DNA of 43,413 bases from Cyanobacteriota bacterium (GTDB lineage: Bacteria > Cyanobacteriota > Cyanobacteriia > PCC-6307 > Cyanobiaceae), in the NCBI GenBank assembly GCA_026389265.1, contig JAPLIE010000197.1, positions 1 through 43,413 of the forward strand. Direction: 5' to 3'. Both the position numbers and the translations under genes were made by a program. Numbering within the stretch: position 1 is the stretch's first letter; each line of letters begins with the position of its first letter. The notes below the pieces were generated by a model. The model had not been told where the DNA came from. It made no database searches and worked only from the letters and a program-made list of their open reading frames with translations. Positions 15,503 through 23,250 of this stretch are shown piece after piece.

Positions 15503-16631
15503 CCACCCGACCACCGGGCGCGCTAATCGCAAAGCTGCCCCCTTCTCCGAGGTTGCCCTGGAGAAGGGTGGCGCGGCTCGTCTGACGATTCGCGGCCCGC
15601 TGGAGCACCACGGAACCCTCGGCCGAAACGGCGCCGCTGCGCCAGTTCCACTGGCAGCGATCGGCATTGAGCCGTTCTCCAGGCTGTTCGACATGGCACT
15701 GGTTCGCGATCGAAGCCACAGCCTGCAGGCCCTCCACCGTGAGTCCGGTGCCCGTGGCCCGACGGGAGCCATCGGAGAGCTGGAATGGCAAGCTCGTGGT
15801 TCCCGACTGGGACGAAAGATCGAGGCGCAGATCACGGCCGGTGAAACGCTGGCCTCGGGCGGAATCCTCCAGTTGCACCGCGCCCAGCAGGGAGAAGGTC
15901 TGCTGCTGGGTGTTCCCCTCCAGGCGTTCGGCCAGGAGCTTCTGGGGCTGGCCACCGGCCGGCAGGCCGGCAGCGCGTCGCTCTCCGACCACAGGCCCGG
16001 GGGCCACCAGCGCTCCCGTGCCCGGTTGCCAGCTGAGGCTGGCGACTTGAATCGTGGTTTCCGGCGGGCCCGACGGCAGTGCCGCAAATGGATGGAAGCG
16101 TTGCGCCCAGCGATCGAGCCGCGGCGCCCCGCTCAGTTCCAGGGTGTCGGCATCGAGACGGAAACGGGCCCGCTCAGCCCGCAGCCTTCCTTGTTGGTCA
16201 TAGGCCTCTGGACGGCGGTCCACCAAGAGCAACTTCTGCTGGGGGAGCCAGCGGGCACGGGTCGCCTGGATCAACACCTCCGGTTTGGAGAGACGCTCAA
16301 CCCGCAGGTTCCCCTCCAGCAGGATCGCCTGGCCATCACCGATCACCGTGCCGCTGTCGGCCTGGAGGCGATAGAGAGGCTGGCCCTTGGCAAAGATCAA
16401 TCCCTTGGGCCTTTCAGCCCTGGCGAGCCGTCGACGAAGGTCGTAACGGGCCTCCGGGCTGGTGAGTTGCCAGGCGGGGCGCCCACCTGCATCCTGCTGC
16501 TTGAGGTCGAGGGAGCGGAAGACAAAGGGTGGGGTCTGGACATCGGCGATCGGCGGCCGGGAGCGACGGCAGGCGGCCAGGGGGAGCAGGACCACAGCCA
16601 CAACGACGGCGGCTGGCAGGAAACGGCTCAC
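15468..16631 (-). CDS. lptC: LptC-like LPS export lipoprotein
   Basis: A 387-residue protein with a lipoprotein signal peptide (VVVAVVLLPLAAC, lipobox cysteine C21). It is followed by beta-jellyroll LptC/OstA-type repeats: PFVFRSLDLKQQDAGGRPAW, ARYDLRRRLARAERPKGLIF, SGTVIGDGQAILLEGNLRVE, ARWLPQQKLLLVDRRPEAYD. It is about twice the length of E. coli LptC, which is usual for cyanobacterial versions because the beta-jellyroll part is extended. It would bridge the inner-membrane LptBFG transporter to the outer membrane during lipopolysaccharide export. Its ATG overlaps the metG stop by 4 bp (ATGA), so the two are cotranscribed and coupled. Confidence 0.85.
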   Translation of the reverse strand: MSRFLPAAVVVAVVLLPLAACRRSRPPIADVQTPPFVFRSLDLKQQDAGGRPAWQLTSPEARYDLRRRLARAERPKGLIFAKGQPLYRLQADSGTVIGDGQAILLEGNLRVERLSKPEVLIQATRARWLPQQKLLLVDRRPEAYDQQGRLRAERARFRLDADTLELSGAPRLDRWAQRFHPFAALPSGPPETTIQVASLSWQPGTGALVAPGPVVGERRAAGLPAGGQPQKLLAERLEGNTQQQTFSLLGAVQLEDSARGQRFTGRDLRLDLSSQSGTTSLPFQLSDGSRRATGTGLTVEGLQAVASIANQCHVEQPGERLNADRCQWNWRSGAVSAEGSVVLQRAANRQTSRATLLQGNLGEGGSFAISAPGGRVVSQFQVTGRPR

Positions 16632-18205
16632 AGGGGGGATTCCAGCTCAAGCTTTTGCATCACCGGTACCGGCTCAGGCAGGGGGCTGCCCCCCTGCAGC
16701 CCTCCCCAGAGGAGTGGCTCGGACCAGGGGGGCGGAACCGCAGCGGCGCCGGAAGCACCGCACGGGATCGGCTCCAGCCCCAACTGGGCCAGCATCCTGG
16801 TGGCCAGATCGGGCAGCAGAGGGGTCAGCAGCACCGCCACCAGGCGGCAGGTTTCCAGCACCGCGTAGAGGTCCGCCGCCACGGCGTCGCGATTCTCCTC
16901 CTGTTTGACCAGTTTCCAGGGCGCCCGATCATTGAGATGGCCATTGGCCTCGATCGCCAGTTGCAGAATCGCCTCGGCTCCACGCCGGAAGTCGAACACC
17001 TCTAGGGAAGCGATCGCCACCTCACGGGCCCGCTCTGCGGCCTGGGCGAGCGGATGCTCCATGGACAGGCCATCCGGGGAGGGAGGCACGCATCCTGCAA
17101 ACCACTTGCGCGCCATCGAGGAGGTGCGATTCAGCAAATTGCCGATCGTGTTGGCCAGATCGTTGTTCACGAGATCCGTGAAGCGTTGCTGCTGGAAATC
17201 TCCGTCCTCGCCGAAGGGGATGTCCCGCAGCAGATACCAGCGCACCGCATCGGTTCCGCAGCGATCGAGCAGCTGTTCGGGATCCAGCACGTTGCCCAGG
17301 GATTTGCCCATCTTCTGGCCCTCCCGGGTGAGAAAGCCGTGTCCGAACACCGAACCAGGCACTTCCATGCCGGCTGAGAGCAGCATGGCGGGCCAGAACA
17401 CGGCGTGGAAGCGCAAGATGTCCTTGCCGATCACATGCACCCGGGCCGGCCAGCCCCGACTGGCAAGGAGGTCGAGATCGATCGGGTCGGAGGGATCGAG
17501 CAGGGCGGAAAGATAACCAAGTAAGGCATCAAACCATACATAGAAGGTATGGCCGGGATGGCCCGGCACAGGTATACCCCAAGGAAGGTTCTGGCGGGAA
17601 ATCGAGAAATCCTTCAGACCGCCCGCAACGAAATTCTCCACCTCGCGCCGGCGGGATGCGGGAGCCACGAAGCCTGGTCGGCTGATCAAGGATTCGATCG
17701 CCTGTTGATAGCGCGAAAGCCGAAAAAAGAGATTCACCTCATCACGCCATTCCAGGGGACGGAGATGGATGGCGCAGCTCGGCTCCGGGTCGCTGGCGGT
17801 GGGGTCCTTGAACTCTTCACAGGCCACGCAGTACCAGCCCTGCTGGCGACCCTCCACCACATCGCCACTGGCCTCGACCCGGGCGAAGAAGGCCTCCACC
17901 AGCTGGCGATGGCGTGGATCGGTGGTGCGGATGAAGCGGTCGTTGCTGATCTGCCAGCGGCGCCACAGGTCCCGGTAACCCTGGCTCACCACATCGCAAT
18001 GGGCCTGGGGCAGCAGCCCCGCCGCTTCGGCGGTCCTCTGAATTTTCAGGCCATGTTCATCGCAGCCGGTGATGAAACAGACGCTCTGGCCCTGCAGCCG
18101 CTGAAAGCGGGCGATCGCATCACAGGCCAGGGTGGTGTAGGTGCTGCCGAGGTGGGCCCGATCGTTGACGTAGTAAAGGGGGGTGGTGAGCGTGTAAGTG
18201 GGCAT
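16628..18205 (-). CDS. metG: Methionyl-tRNA synthetase
   Basis: A 525-residue class I synthetase that charges tRNA-Met. The HIGH-type motif is YYVNDRAHLGSTYTT (AHLG at 17-20) and KMSKS is KMGKS (298-302). VWFDALLGYLSALL, the IGKDILRFHAVFWPAML helix, and a C-terminal anticodon-binding helical domain (FFQQ..NRTSSMARKWF region onward) are present. The zinc knot is reduced to CVAC plus one more cysteine. The frame stays open another 163 codons upstream, but that part is low-complexity and includes an 18-bp tandem duplication. The family start is MPTYTLTTPLYYV, so I use the ATG at 18205. It overlaps lptC by 4 bp. Confidence 0.95.
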   Translation of the reverse strand: MPTYTLTTPLYYVNDRAHLGSTYTTLACDAIARFQRLQGQSVCFITGCDEHGLKIQRTAEAAGLLPQAHCDVVSQGYRDLWRRWQISNDRFIRTTDPRHRQLVEAFFARVEASGDVVEGRQQGWYCVACEEFKDPTASDPEPSCAIHLRPLEWRDEVNLFFRLSRYQQAIESLISRPGFVAPASRRREVENFVAGGLKDFSISRQNLPWGIPVPGHPGHTFYVWFDALLGYLSALLDPSDPIDLDLLASRGWPARVHVIGKDILRFHAVFWPAMLLSAGMEVPGSVFGHGFLTREGQKMGKSLGNVLDPEQLLDRCGTDAVRWYLLRDIPFGEDGDFQQQRFTDLVNNDLANTIGNLLNRTSSMARKWFAGCVPPSPDGLSMEHPLAQAAERAREVAIASLEVFDFRRGAEAILQLAIEANGHLNDRAPWKLVKQEENRDAVAADLYAVLETCRLVAVLLTPLLPDLATRMLAQLGLEPIPCGASGAAAVPPPWSEPLLWGGLQGGSPLPEPVPVMQKLELESPL

Positions 18206-18512
18206 CAGAGGGGGCGGCAGCGCTGAAGGACAAGGGCCAAGCCGGGCCCGCTCCGGCCCGGAAGGGTCAGCCGCATGAGCCGAAGCGGCCCGGGAAACGT
18301 TCTCCTGCTGCAGCTCGGACTCCTGCTGCAGCTCGGACCCGGGAGATGCTCGAACGGATCGGGCGGGATGCGGGAGATCGGCAGGCGGAGTGGTGAGGTC
18401 GCTGGGTTGGGGGATCTTACTGAGGCGATGTGTCCGGCTCCCCGGCCATGCCTCCGCCGGGTGGTGGGACGCCCCCGGAGCTGGCATGGTGTTGGTCGGC
18501 AGCGCTTGTTCG
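18206..18512. other. Divergent intergenic region metG / FAD oxidoreductase
   Basis: About 300 bp between divergent starts, with no recognisable gene. It contains the 18-bp tandem duplication listed separately and should hold both promoters. No clear -35/-10 pair stands out. Open frames that cross it on both strands are the usual high-GC extensions of metG and of the oxidoreductase. Confidence 0.6.
18302..18337. repeat. Perfect tandem duplication of an 18-bp unit
   Basis: The unit ctcctgctgcagctcgga occurs twice without a gap (18302-18319 and 18320-18337). Each unit also contains the palindrome ctgcag. It lies about 100 bp upstream of the metG start and may be a recent slippage duplication. 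Confidence 0.9.
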
Positions 18513-20399
18513 ATGGTTGGTCCCACCTCCCAGCCCGTGGGCGTTCTGGTGTGGGGCGGTGGCAGCGGCGGCGTGGCGGCGGCCCTGCAGGCGGCCCGCT
18601 CGGGAGCCCACACCCTGCTTCTCACCCCGGGGTCCTGGCTCGGCGGCATGGTGAGCGCCGCGGGGGTGTGTTGCCCGGATGGCAATGAACTCACGCCCTG
18701 GCAGACCGGACTCTGGGGTGCCCTGTTGCGCAGCCTGGCCGCCCAGGAGCCAGGGGGCCTCGATCACAACTGGGTGAGCTGCTTCGGCTACCGACCCGCC
18801 ACGGCGGAGAGGATCCTGAGGCGCTGGGTAGCCGCCGAATCGCGGCTCTCCTGGTGGCCCGGCTGCCGGGTGCTGGAGATCGCGCGCCAGGGTTCCCGGA
18901 TCAGCGAGGTGACCGTGGCCCGCTCGGCTGCATCATCCAGCGCCACGGAGCAGCTGATTCTGATCACCCCGGAACTGGTGATCGACGGCAGCGATCGGGG
19001 CGACCTCTTTCCCCTGGCGTCAGCCCCCTACCGCCTCGGATGGGAAGCTCAGGAGCTCTGGGGGGAGCCCAGCGCTCCGGCCGCCGCGGATCTGTCGGAG
19101 CCTTTCTTTGCTGCCCAACCGGTGCAATCCCCCACCTGGGTGGTCATCGGTCAGCTGGCTTCTGGGCAGGCCCCGCCGCCCACGACAGACTCAACGCCTA
19201 CAAGCGATGCGCCGCCCTCACTGCCAGCGCCCTTCCGCGGCGCCTGTGATGCCTTCGGAGTTGCCCGCACCCTCTGCTACGGCCGCCTGCCAGGCGGCGC
19301 GGTGATGCTCAACTGGCCCCTGCAGGGCAACGACTGGCACGAGGGCCTCGGGCGTGCCTTCCAGGCCGTGGAGGCCGCCGGGTTTCCCGCCACGGCCCCT
19401 GAGCAGGAACTGGCGGATTCGATGCGCCAGCACAGCCGCCACTTCGCCCGGGTACTGGAGCAGGCGAGCGGCGGAGCGCTGCAGCCCCGTGGTCTGTTCC
19501 CTAGCCCGGAGCAGGCCAGCGCCGGTGCACTGGAGGGCGGTGAAGCGCTCGCCCTGATGCCCTACTGGCGAGAAGGCAGGCGCCTGCTGGGACGTGACCT
19601 GGTGCTTGAGCAGCACCTGCTGCCGGTTGCCCAGGGGGCCAGCATCGCCGCCCTCCCCCGCGACGAGCGCGGGGTCTGCAGCGCCATCGCGGTTGGTAAT
19701 TATGCCAACGATCACCACTACCCCGGCGCGGAATGGCCGCTGGCGCCGAAAAGCTGCCGCTGGGGTGGGCGCTGGAGCGGTACACCCTTCACCATTCCCT
19801 ACGGTGCCCTGGTCAGCCGCGATGTGGAGAATCTGCTCGCCGCCGACAAGTGCATCAGCGTGAGTCACATGGCCAACGGTGCCACCCGCCTCCAGCCCCT
19901 GGTGCTCAACATCGGACAGGCGGCCGGTCTGGCGGCGGCCCTATGTGTTCGTGAAGGCCTTCTTCCCGCCGAGCTTCCCGTGTGGAAGCTTCAGGAAGCC
20001 TTGATCGACGATCCCCTGGCCCCGGCCGGCCCCTTTCCCGTCTGGTCCCTGCCGTGGCATCACCCCCAGTGGGCCATGGGGCAGAGGGCCGTGCTGTGCG
20101 AGTCCGGCCGTCTCGATAGCCGGGGCGACCTGGTGAATCCGCCCTGGAATGATCTGGCCGTCGATCCCCACCAGGCCCCCCCAGAGGCCGGCGAGCGCCT
20201 GTGGCAGGGAGATCTGGTGCCAGATGGTGCCGGCGGTTTCGTGCTCCACACCGCCGAGGGCCCCTGGCCCGTGATCACCCTGGAACCGGCTCTCCATGGC
20301 TGGCTCGCGCAGCTGGAGCGGCCCACCCAGACGCGACTGGTGGGCTGTGCCAATCCCTGGGGCCGCTGGCTGAGGGTCAGCCGGTTGGCCGGCTCCTAA
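18513..20399 (+). CDS. FAD-dependent oxidoreductase (FAD_oxidored family)
   Basis: A flavoprotein of about 628 residues. The dinucleotide-binding motif VLVWGGGSGGVAAALQAARSG lies close to the N-terminus and is followed by GSWLGGMVSAAGV, the usual PF12831 layout. Later features are ELVIDGSDRGDLFPLAS, LPGGAVMLNWPLQGNDWHEG, YWREGRRLLGRDLVLEQHLL, and near the C-terminus FTIPYGALVSRDVENLLAAD, which leads into the second FAD-contact segment RLQPLVLNIGQAAGLAAAL. Homologues are often labelled xanthan lyase, but the substrate is not known and I do not assign one. Possible starts are 18390, 18486 and 18513; the last keeps the P-loop near the N-terminus. No signal peptide is evident. Confidence 0.88.
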   Translation: MVGPTSQPVGVLVWGGGSGGVAAALQAARSGAHTLLLTPGSWLGGMVSAAGVCCPDGNELTPWQTGLWGALLRSLAAQEPGGLDHNWVSCFGYRPATAERILRRWVAAESRLSWWPGCRVLEIARQGSRISEVTVARSAASSSATEQLILITPELVIDGSDRGDLFPLASAPYRLGWEAQELWGEPSAPAAADLSEPFFAAQPVQSPTWVVIGQLASGQAPPPTTDSTPTSDAPPSLPAPFRGACDAFGVARTLCYGRLPGGAVMLNWPLQGNDWHEGLGRAFQAVEAAGFPATAPEQELADSMRQHSRHFARVLEQASGGALQPRGLFPSPEQASAGALEGGEALALMPYWREGRRLLGRDLVLEQHLLPVAQGASIAALPRDERGVCSAIAVGNYANDHHYPGAEWPLAPKSCRWGGRWSGTPFTIPYGALVSRDVENLLAADKCISVSHMANGATRLQPLVLNIGQAAGLAAALCVREGLLPAELPVWKLQEALIDDPLAPAGPFPVWSLPWHHPQWAMGQRAVLCESGRLDSRGDLVNPPWNDLAVDPHQAPPEAGERLWQGDLVPDGAGGFVLHTAEGPWPVITLEPALHGWLAQLERPTQTRLVGCANPWGRWLRVSRLAGS

Positions 20400-20428
20400 C
20401 CAGGGCGGCCGCGGAGCCTCGGGCCCGC

Positions 20429-22474
20429 TCAGCCCGTGGCCTCCAGGCGGAGTAGGTCTTGGAGGGAATCCACCGCGCTGACCCGCACCAGCAGGGCGTT
20501 TCCAGGTTCACTGCGGGATGGACAGATGCAGGGGAGCGACTGGGCCAGATCCTCCAGCCACACCAGGCCGAGCTGATGGTCCTGACGCAGCCAGCGCAGG
20601 AACAACCCGGGCCACTGTCTTCGCTCCTGCTCTTCAAACCACACCTGCAGCCAATGCCGCTGATCCTCCCGGCCAATCTGAATGCCCTGGCGAAGAGGAC
20701 CTTCCAGCTCCGTGAGCAGGGCGGCGAGGTCCTCTTCCGCTAGGTGGGGCTCACCTGCTCGCAGGGCCAGGAGCTGGCGTTGAACCAGCAGATCGCCATA
20801 GCGACGGATCGGCGATGTGGCTTGCACATAGGCCGGCAGTCCGAGGCTGAAGTGCGGTGCCGTGGAGGTTCCCACCAGGCCACGGCTGAGGCAGCGTTTG
20901 ATCGCCGCATGGCGCACGGGCCCGCAGGGAAGCTGGGCCAGCTCCGCCGCTGAAGGCAGCTCACAGGTGGGCTGACTGCGGAAGGGAAGGGCCAGTCCTT
21001 CGTGAATTCCGCGCTCCGCCACGAGGCTGCCGGCGAGCACCATGGCCTCGGCCACCAGGCGGCGGGAGGGCGAAGCCTCCACCACCTCCAGCTCGGCCTG
21101 CTCACCGCGGCAGCGGATCCTGCCCTCGGGATCATCCAGATGGAGGGCGCCGCGGGCCGTGCGCCAACTGCGCCGCACGGTGAGCAGATCGTGGATCGCC
21201 ACCAAATCGGCCTCCTGCGGTGGCGCCAGTTCGATCAGCTCATCGGCATCGGCATAGGACAGGCGATAAGTGGGCCGCACCCAGCTGCGCTCGAAACCAT
21301 CCGCCAGCACGGCGCCGCTGGAGTCGAGCTCCACCCAGAGGCTCCAGGCCGCGCTGCGCTCCCCGCGGCGGAGACTCATCGGCCCATGGGCGAGCTGGGG
21401 CGGAAACATCGGGAGGTTGCCGCGGGCCAGGTAGAGGCTGCTGGCGCGGCGGCGAGCCTCCAGATCGAGGGGGGTGCCAGCCGCCACGAGCCGCCCGGGA
21501 TCGGCGATATGGATCCACAGCCGCTGGCGGCCCTCCGCGGTGGTTTCTAGGGCAAGGCCGTCGTCGATGTCGAGGGTGTCGTCGTCGTCGATGGTGACGA
21601 CCCGCTGATCAGAGCGATCGACCCGCTCCCCATCGCCGGGGAAGGGCAGGTGAGCCCGGGCGACAAGCTGATCAGCCTCCTCTAGGAGCTGGCTGGGGAA
21701 GCCCTGCTGCCAGGTGGTGGCCTCCAGGGAAGGTAGGTGGTGCCGCTCCCATTGGCCGAGATCAACCAGCAGGTGGCGAATCGGGCCGGGTTCGAGCGGG
21801 CAGTGGATCTCCCGCAGGAGGCGCTGCAGGTCATCGGAGAGGGGCTGCTCCGTTGCGCCGCCGGCCCAGCCGCGGAGCTGGTTCAGGTCGTGCTGTTGCT
21901 CCGCGCTGAGTCCGTCGGCATCGACGGGCTGCCTGGCCTGCAGCCGCTGCAACCATTGGTCTCGGTGCAGGCGGCGCAGGGCCTGGCGGTGCCGCTCCTG
22001 CCGCAGCGGCCGAAGTTCGTCGGCGCGGCGGGGAGTAATCCTGGCCTGGCGGAGGCGAAAGAGGGTTTGATCACCGTGGAGCCAAAGCCAGCAGGCCGCT
22101 AGGAGGGAAGGATCCGCCGCTGATCCGAGCAGATCGGCTAGATCGCTGAGGCAGCCTTCCCAGGGGGAAGGTTCCTCCACCAGCACCAGCCATGCCTCCC
22201 CGAAAGCACGGCAGCTGGGTCGGCTGGCCGACAGGCCAGCGGGACTAAGACTCCAGGGGGGATCTCCGAGTCGGGCAGGGGTGCCAGCCGCCGTTGGCGG
22301 CAGGGCGGCGATTCGTTCGACATCCCGCAGGGGCACTTGGTGGAGCCGGGCGTCGAAGCCACTGCGTAGCTCCACCTTGGAACCGCGCACGGACTGCACG
22401 ACACCGAGTTGGGATCCGCGGGCATCGTCGACACCCACGAGATCTCCGCTTTGGAGGCTGGAAGGCTGGCCCAC
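20429..22474 (-). CDS. Ribonuclease II/R family 3'-5' exoribonuclease
   Basis: A 681-residue RNB-domain enzyme that degrades RNA from the 3' end. The catalytic aspartate cluster is VVTIDDDDTLDIDDG (D296-D305 region), matching the family TIDxxxxxDxDDA motif. It is followed by LWIHIADPGRLVAAGTPLD, RRASSLYLARGNLPMFPPQL, and ATSPIRRYGDLLVQRQLLAL near the C-terminus. The N-terminal 75 residues contain a beta-barrel-like segment (SLQSGDLVGVDDARGSQLG, then VVQSVRGSKVELRSGF). I see no C-terminal extension with a convincing S1 domain or lysine-rich tail, so it resembles plastid/cyanobacterial RNase II types more than full RNase R. It is the third gene of the rpmG-rpsR-RNase run, 19 bp after rpsR. Confidence 0.92.
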   Translation of the reverse strand: MGQPSSLQSGDLVGVDDARGSQLGVVQSVRGSKVELRSGFDARLHQVPLRDVERIAALPPTAAGTPARLGDPPWSLSPAGLSASRPSCRAFGEAWLVLVEEPSPWEGCLSDLADLLGSAADPSLLAACWLWLHGDQTLFRLRQARITPRRADELRPLRQERHRQALRRLHRDQWLQRLQARQPVDADGLSAEQQHDLNQLRGWAGGATEQPLSDDLQRLLREIHCPLEPGPIRHLLVDLGQWERHHLPSLEATTWQQGFPSQLLEEADQLVARAHLPFPGDGERVDRSDQRVVTIDDDDTLDIDDGLALETTAEGRQRLWIHIADPGRLVAAGTPLDLEARRRASSLYLARGNLPMFPPQLAHGPMSLRRGERSAAWSLWVELDSSGAVLADGFERSWVRPTYRLSYADADELIELAPPQEADLVAIHDLLTVRRSWRTARGALHLDDPEGRIRCRGEQAELEVVEASPSRRLVAEAMVLAGSLVAERGIHEGLALPFRSQPTCELPSAAELAQLPCGPVRHAAIKRCLSRGLVGTSTAPHFSLGLPAYVQATSPIRRYGDLLVQRQLLALRAGEPHLAEEDLAALLTELEGPLRQGIQIGREDQRHWLQVWFEEQERRQWPGLFLRWLRQDHQLGLVWLEDLAQSLPCICPSRSEPGNALLVRVSAVDSLQDLLRLEATG

Positions 22475-22493
22475 GCCGACGGAGTTCCCTGGA

Positions 22494-22715
22494 TCAGCCC
22501 TCTGGATTCACGAAGGGCAGGAGCGCCACAATGCGGGCACGCTTCACGGCATTGGTGAGGTCGCGCTGCTGTTTGGCGGTGAGACCGGTGAGGCGGCGGG
22601 GAAGGATCTTGCCGCGCTCGGTGATGAACTTCTTGAGCAGATCAACATCCTTGTAATCAATCGGATCACCAGGCTTGATCGGGGAGAGACGCTTCTTGAA
22701 GAAGGAGCTGGACAT
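22494..22715 (-). CDS. rpsR: 30S ribosomal protein S18
   Basis: A 73-residue small-subunit protein that sits on the platform next to S6. It shows the S18 pattern: [40 protein letters not shown], and a basic [10 protein letters not shown] near the C-terminus. The length is typical for cyanobacteria. It lies between rpmG and the RNase gene on the minus strand, the same pairing with rpmG seen in cyanobacteria and many plastid genomes. Confidence 0.97.
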
Positions 22716-22864
22716 GAGTTGGGAGGAACGGAGGAAGAAGGGAGAACGTTCTGCCCTGCCAGGCGCCTAATGGCGATTGCCAACGGCGGCGCGTTGGGGT
22801 GGCGATCAGGCCCCGGCAGGTGGGTGGGCGGCGACTACGGAAGGATTCCGGAGCGGCGCTGACC

Positions 22865-23059
22865 TCACTTGATTTCTTTATGCACCGTGGAGGAATTACA
22901 GTGCGGGCAGAACTTCTTCAGCTCCAACCGTTCAGTGGTGTTGCGGCGGTTCTTCTGAGTCGTGTAACGGGACACGCCAGGGGACCGCTTGGCGGGGTTG
23001 GACCGGCACTCGGTGCACTCAAGAGTGATCACGAGCCGGACGCCCTTGTTTTTTGCCAT
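22865..23059 (-). CDS. rpmG: 50S ribosomal protein L33
   Basis: A 64-residue large-subunit protein. Two CxxC pairs (C15/C18 in LECTECRS and C51/C54 in FCPHCNSS) make it the zinc-binding C+ form. [16 protein letters not shown] at the start and [17 protein letters not shown] near the end match the family. The frame extends upstream to 23104, but the ATG at 23059 gives the standard MAKNKGVR start. It heads the rpmG-rpsR-RNase run, with 149 bp before rpsR, and is divergent from pheT. Confidence 0.97.
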   Translation of the reverse strand: MAKNKGVRLVITLECTECRSNPAKRSPGVSRYTTQKNRRNTTERLELKKFCPHCNSSTVHKEIK

Positions 23060-23250
23060 GGAAGGACGTTGCGCCGCTGAGCGAAGCGATGTGACAACGG
23101 GCAATCATACCTCCGCGTCGTTACCTCCTCTCCTGGGACGTTCGCGACGAGCTACGCGAGGGACGGCGGGGATGCCTCAGAAGCCACTGCAGGGGGAGCC
23201 ACCATCAGCCGCTGCCTAGGATCCCGCCCAGACAAATTGATACCAGAAGC

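Noticed and set aside
2459-18118. HIP1 octamers GCGATCGC (2459-2466, 5527-5534, 17010-17017, 18111-18118)
   Set aside because: Only a handful were found by eye, not far above chance for this GC content, so I do not claim HIP1 enrichment.
18206-18694. 163-residue N-terminal extension of metG
   Set aside because: Low-complexity proline/alanine-rich, contains the tandem repeat, overlaps the divergent gene, and MetRS starts at MPTYTLTTPL.
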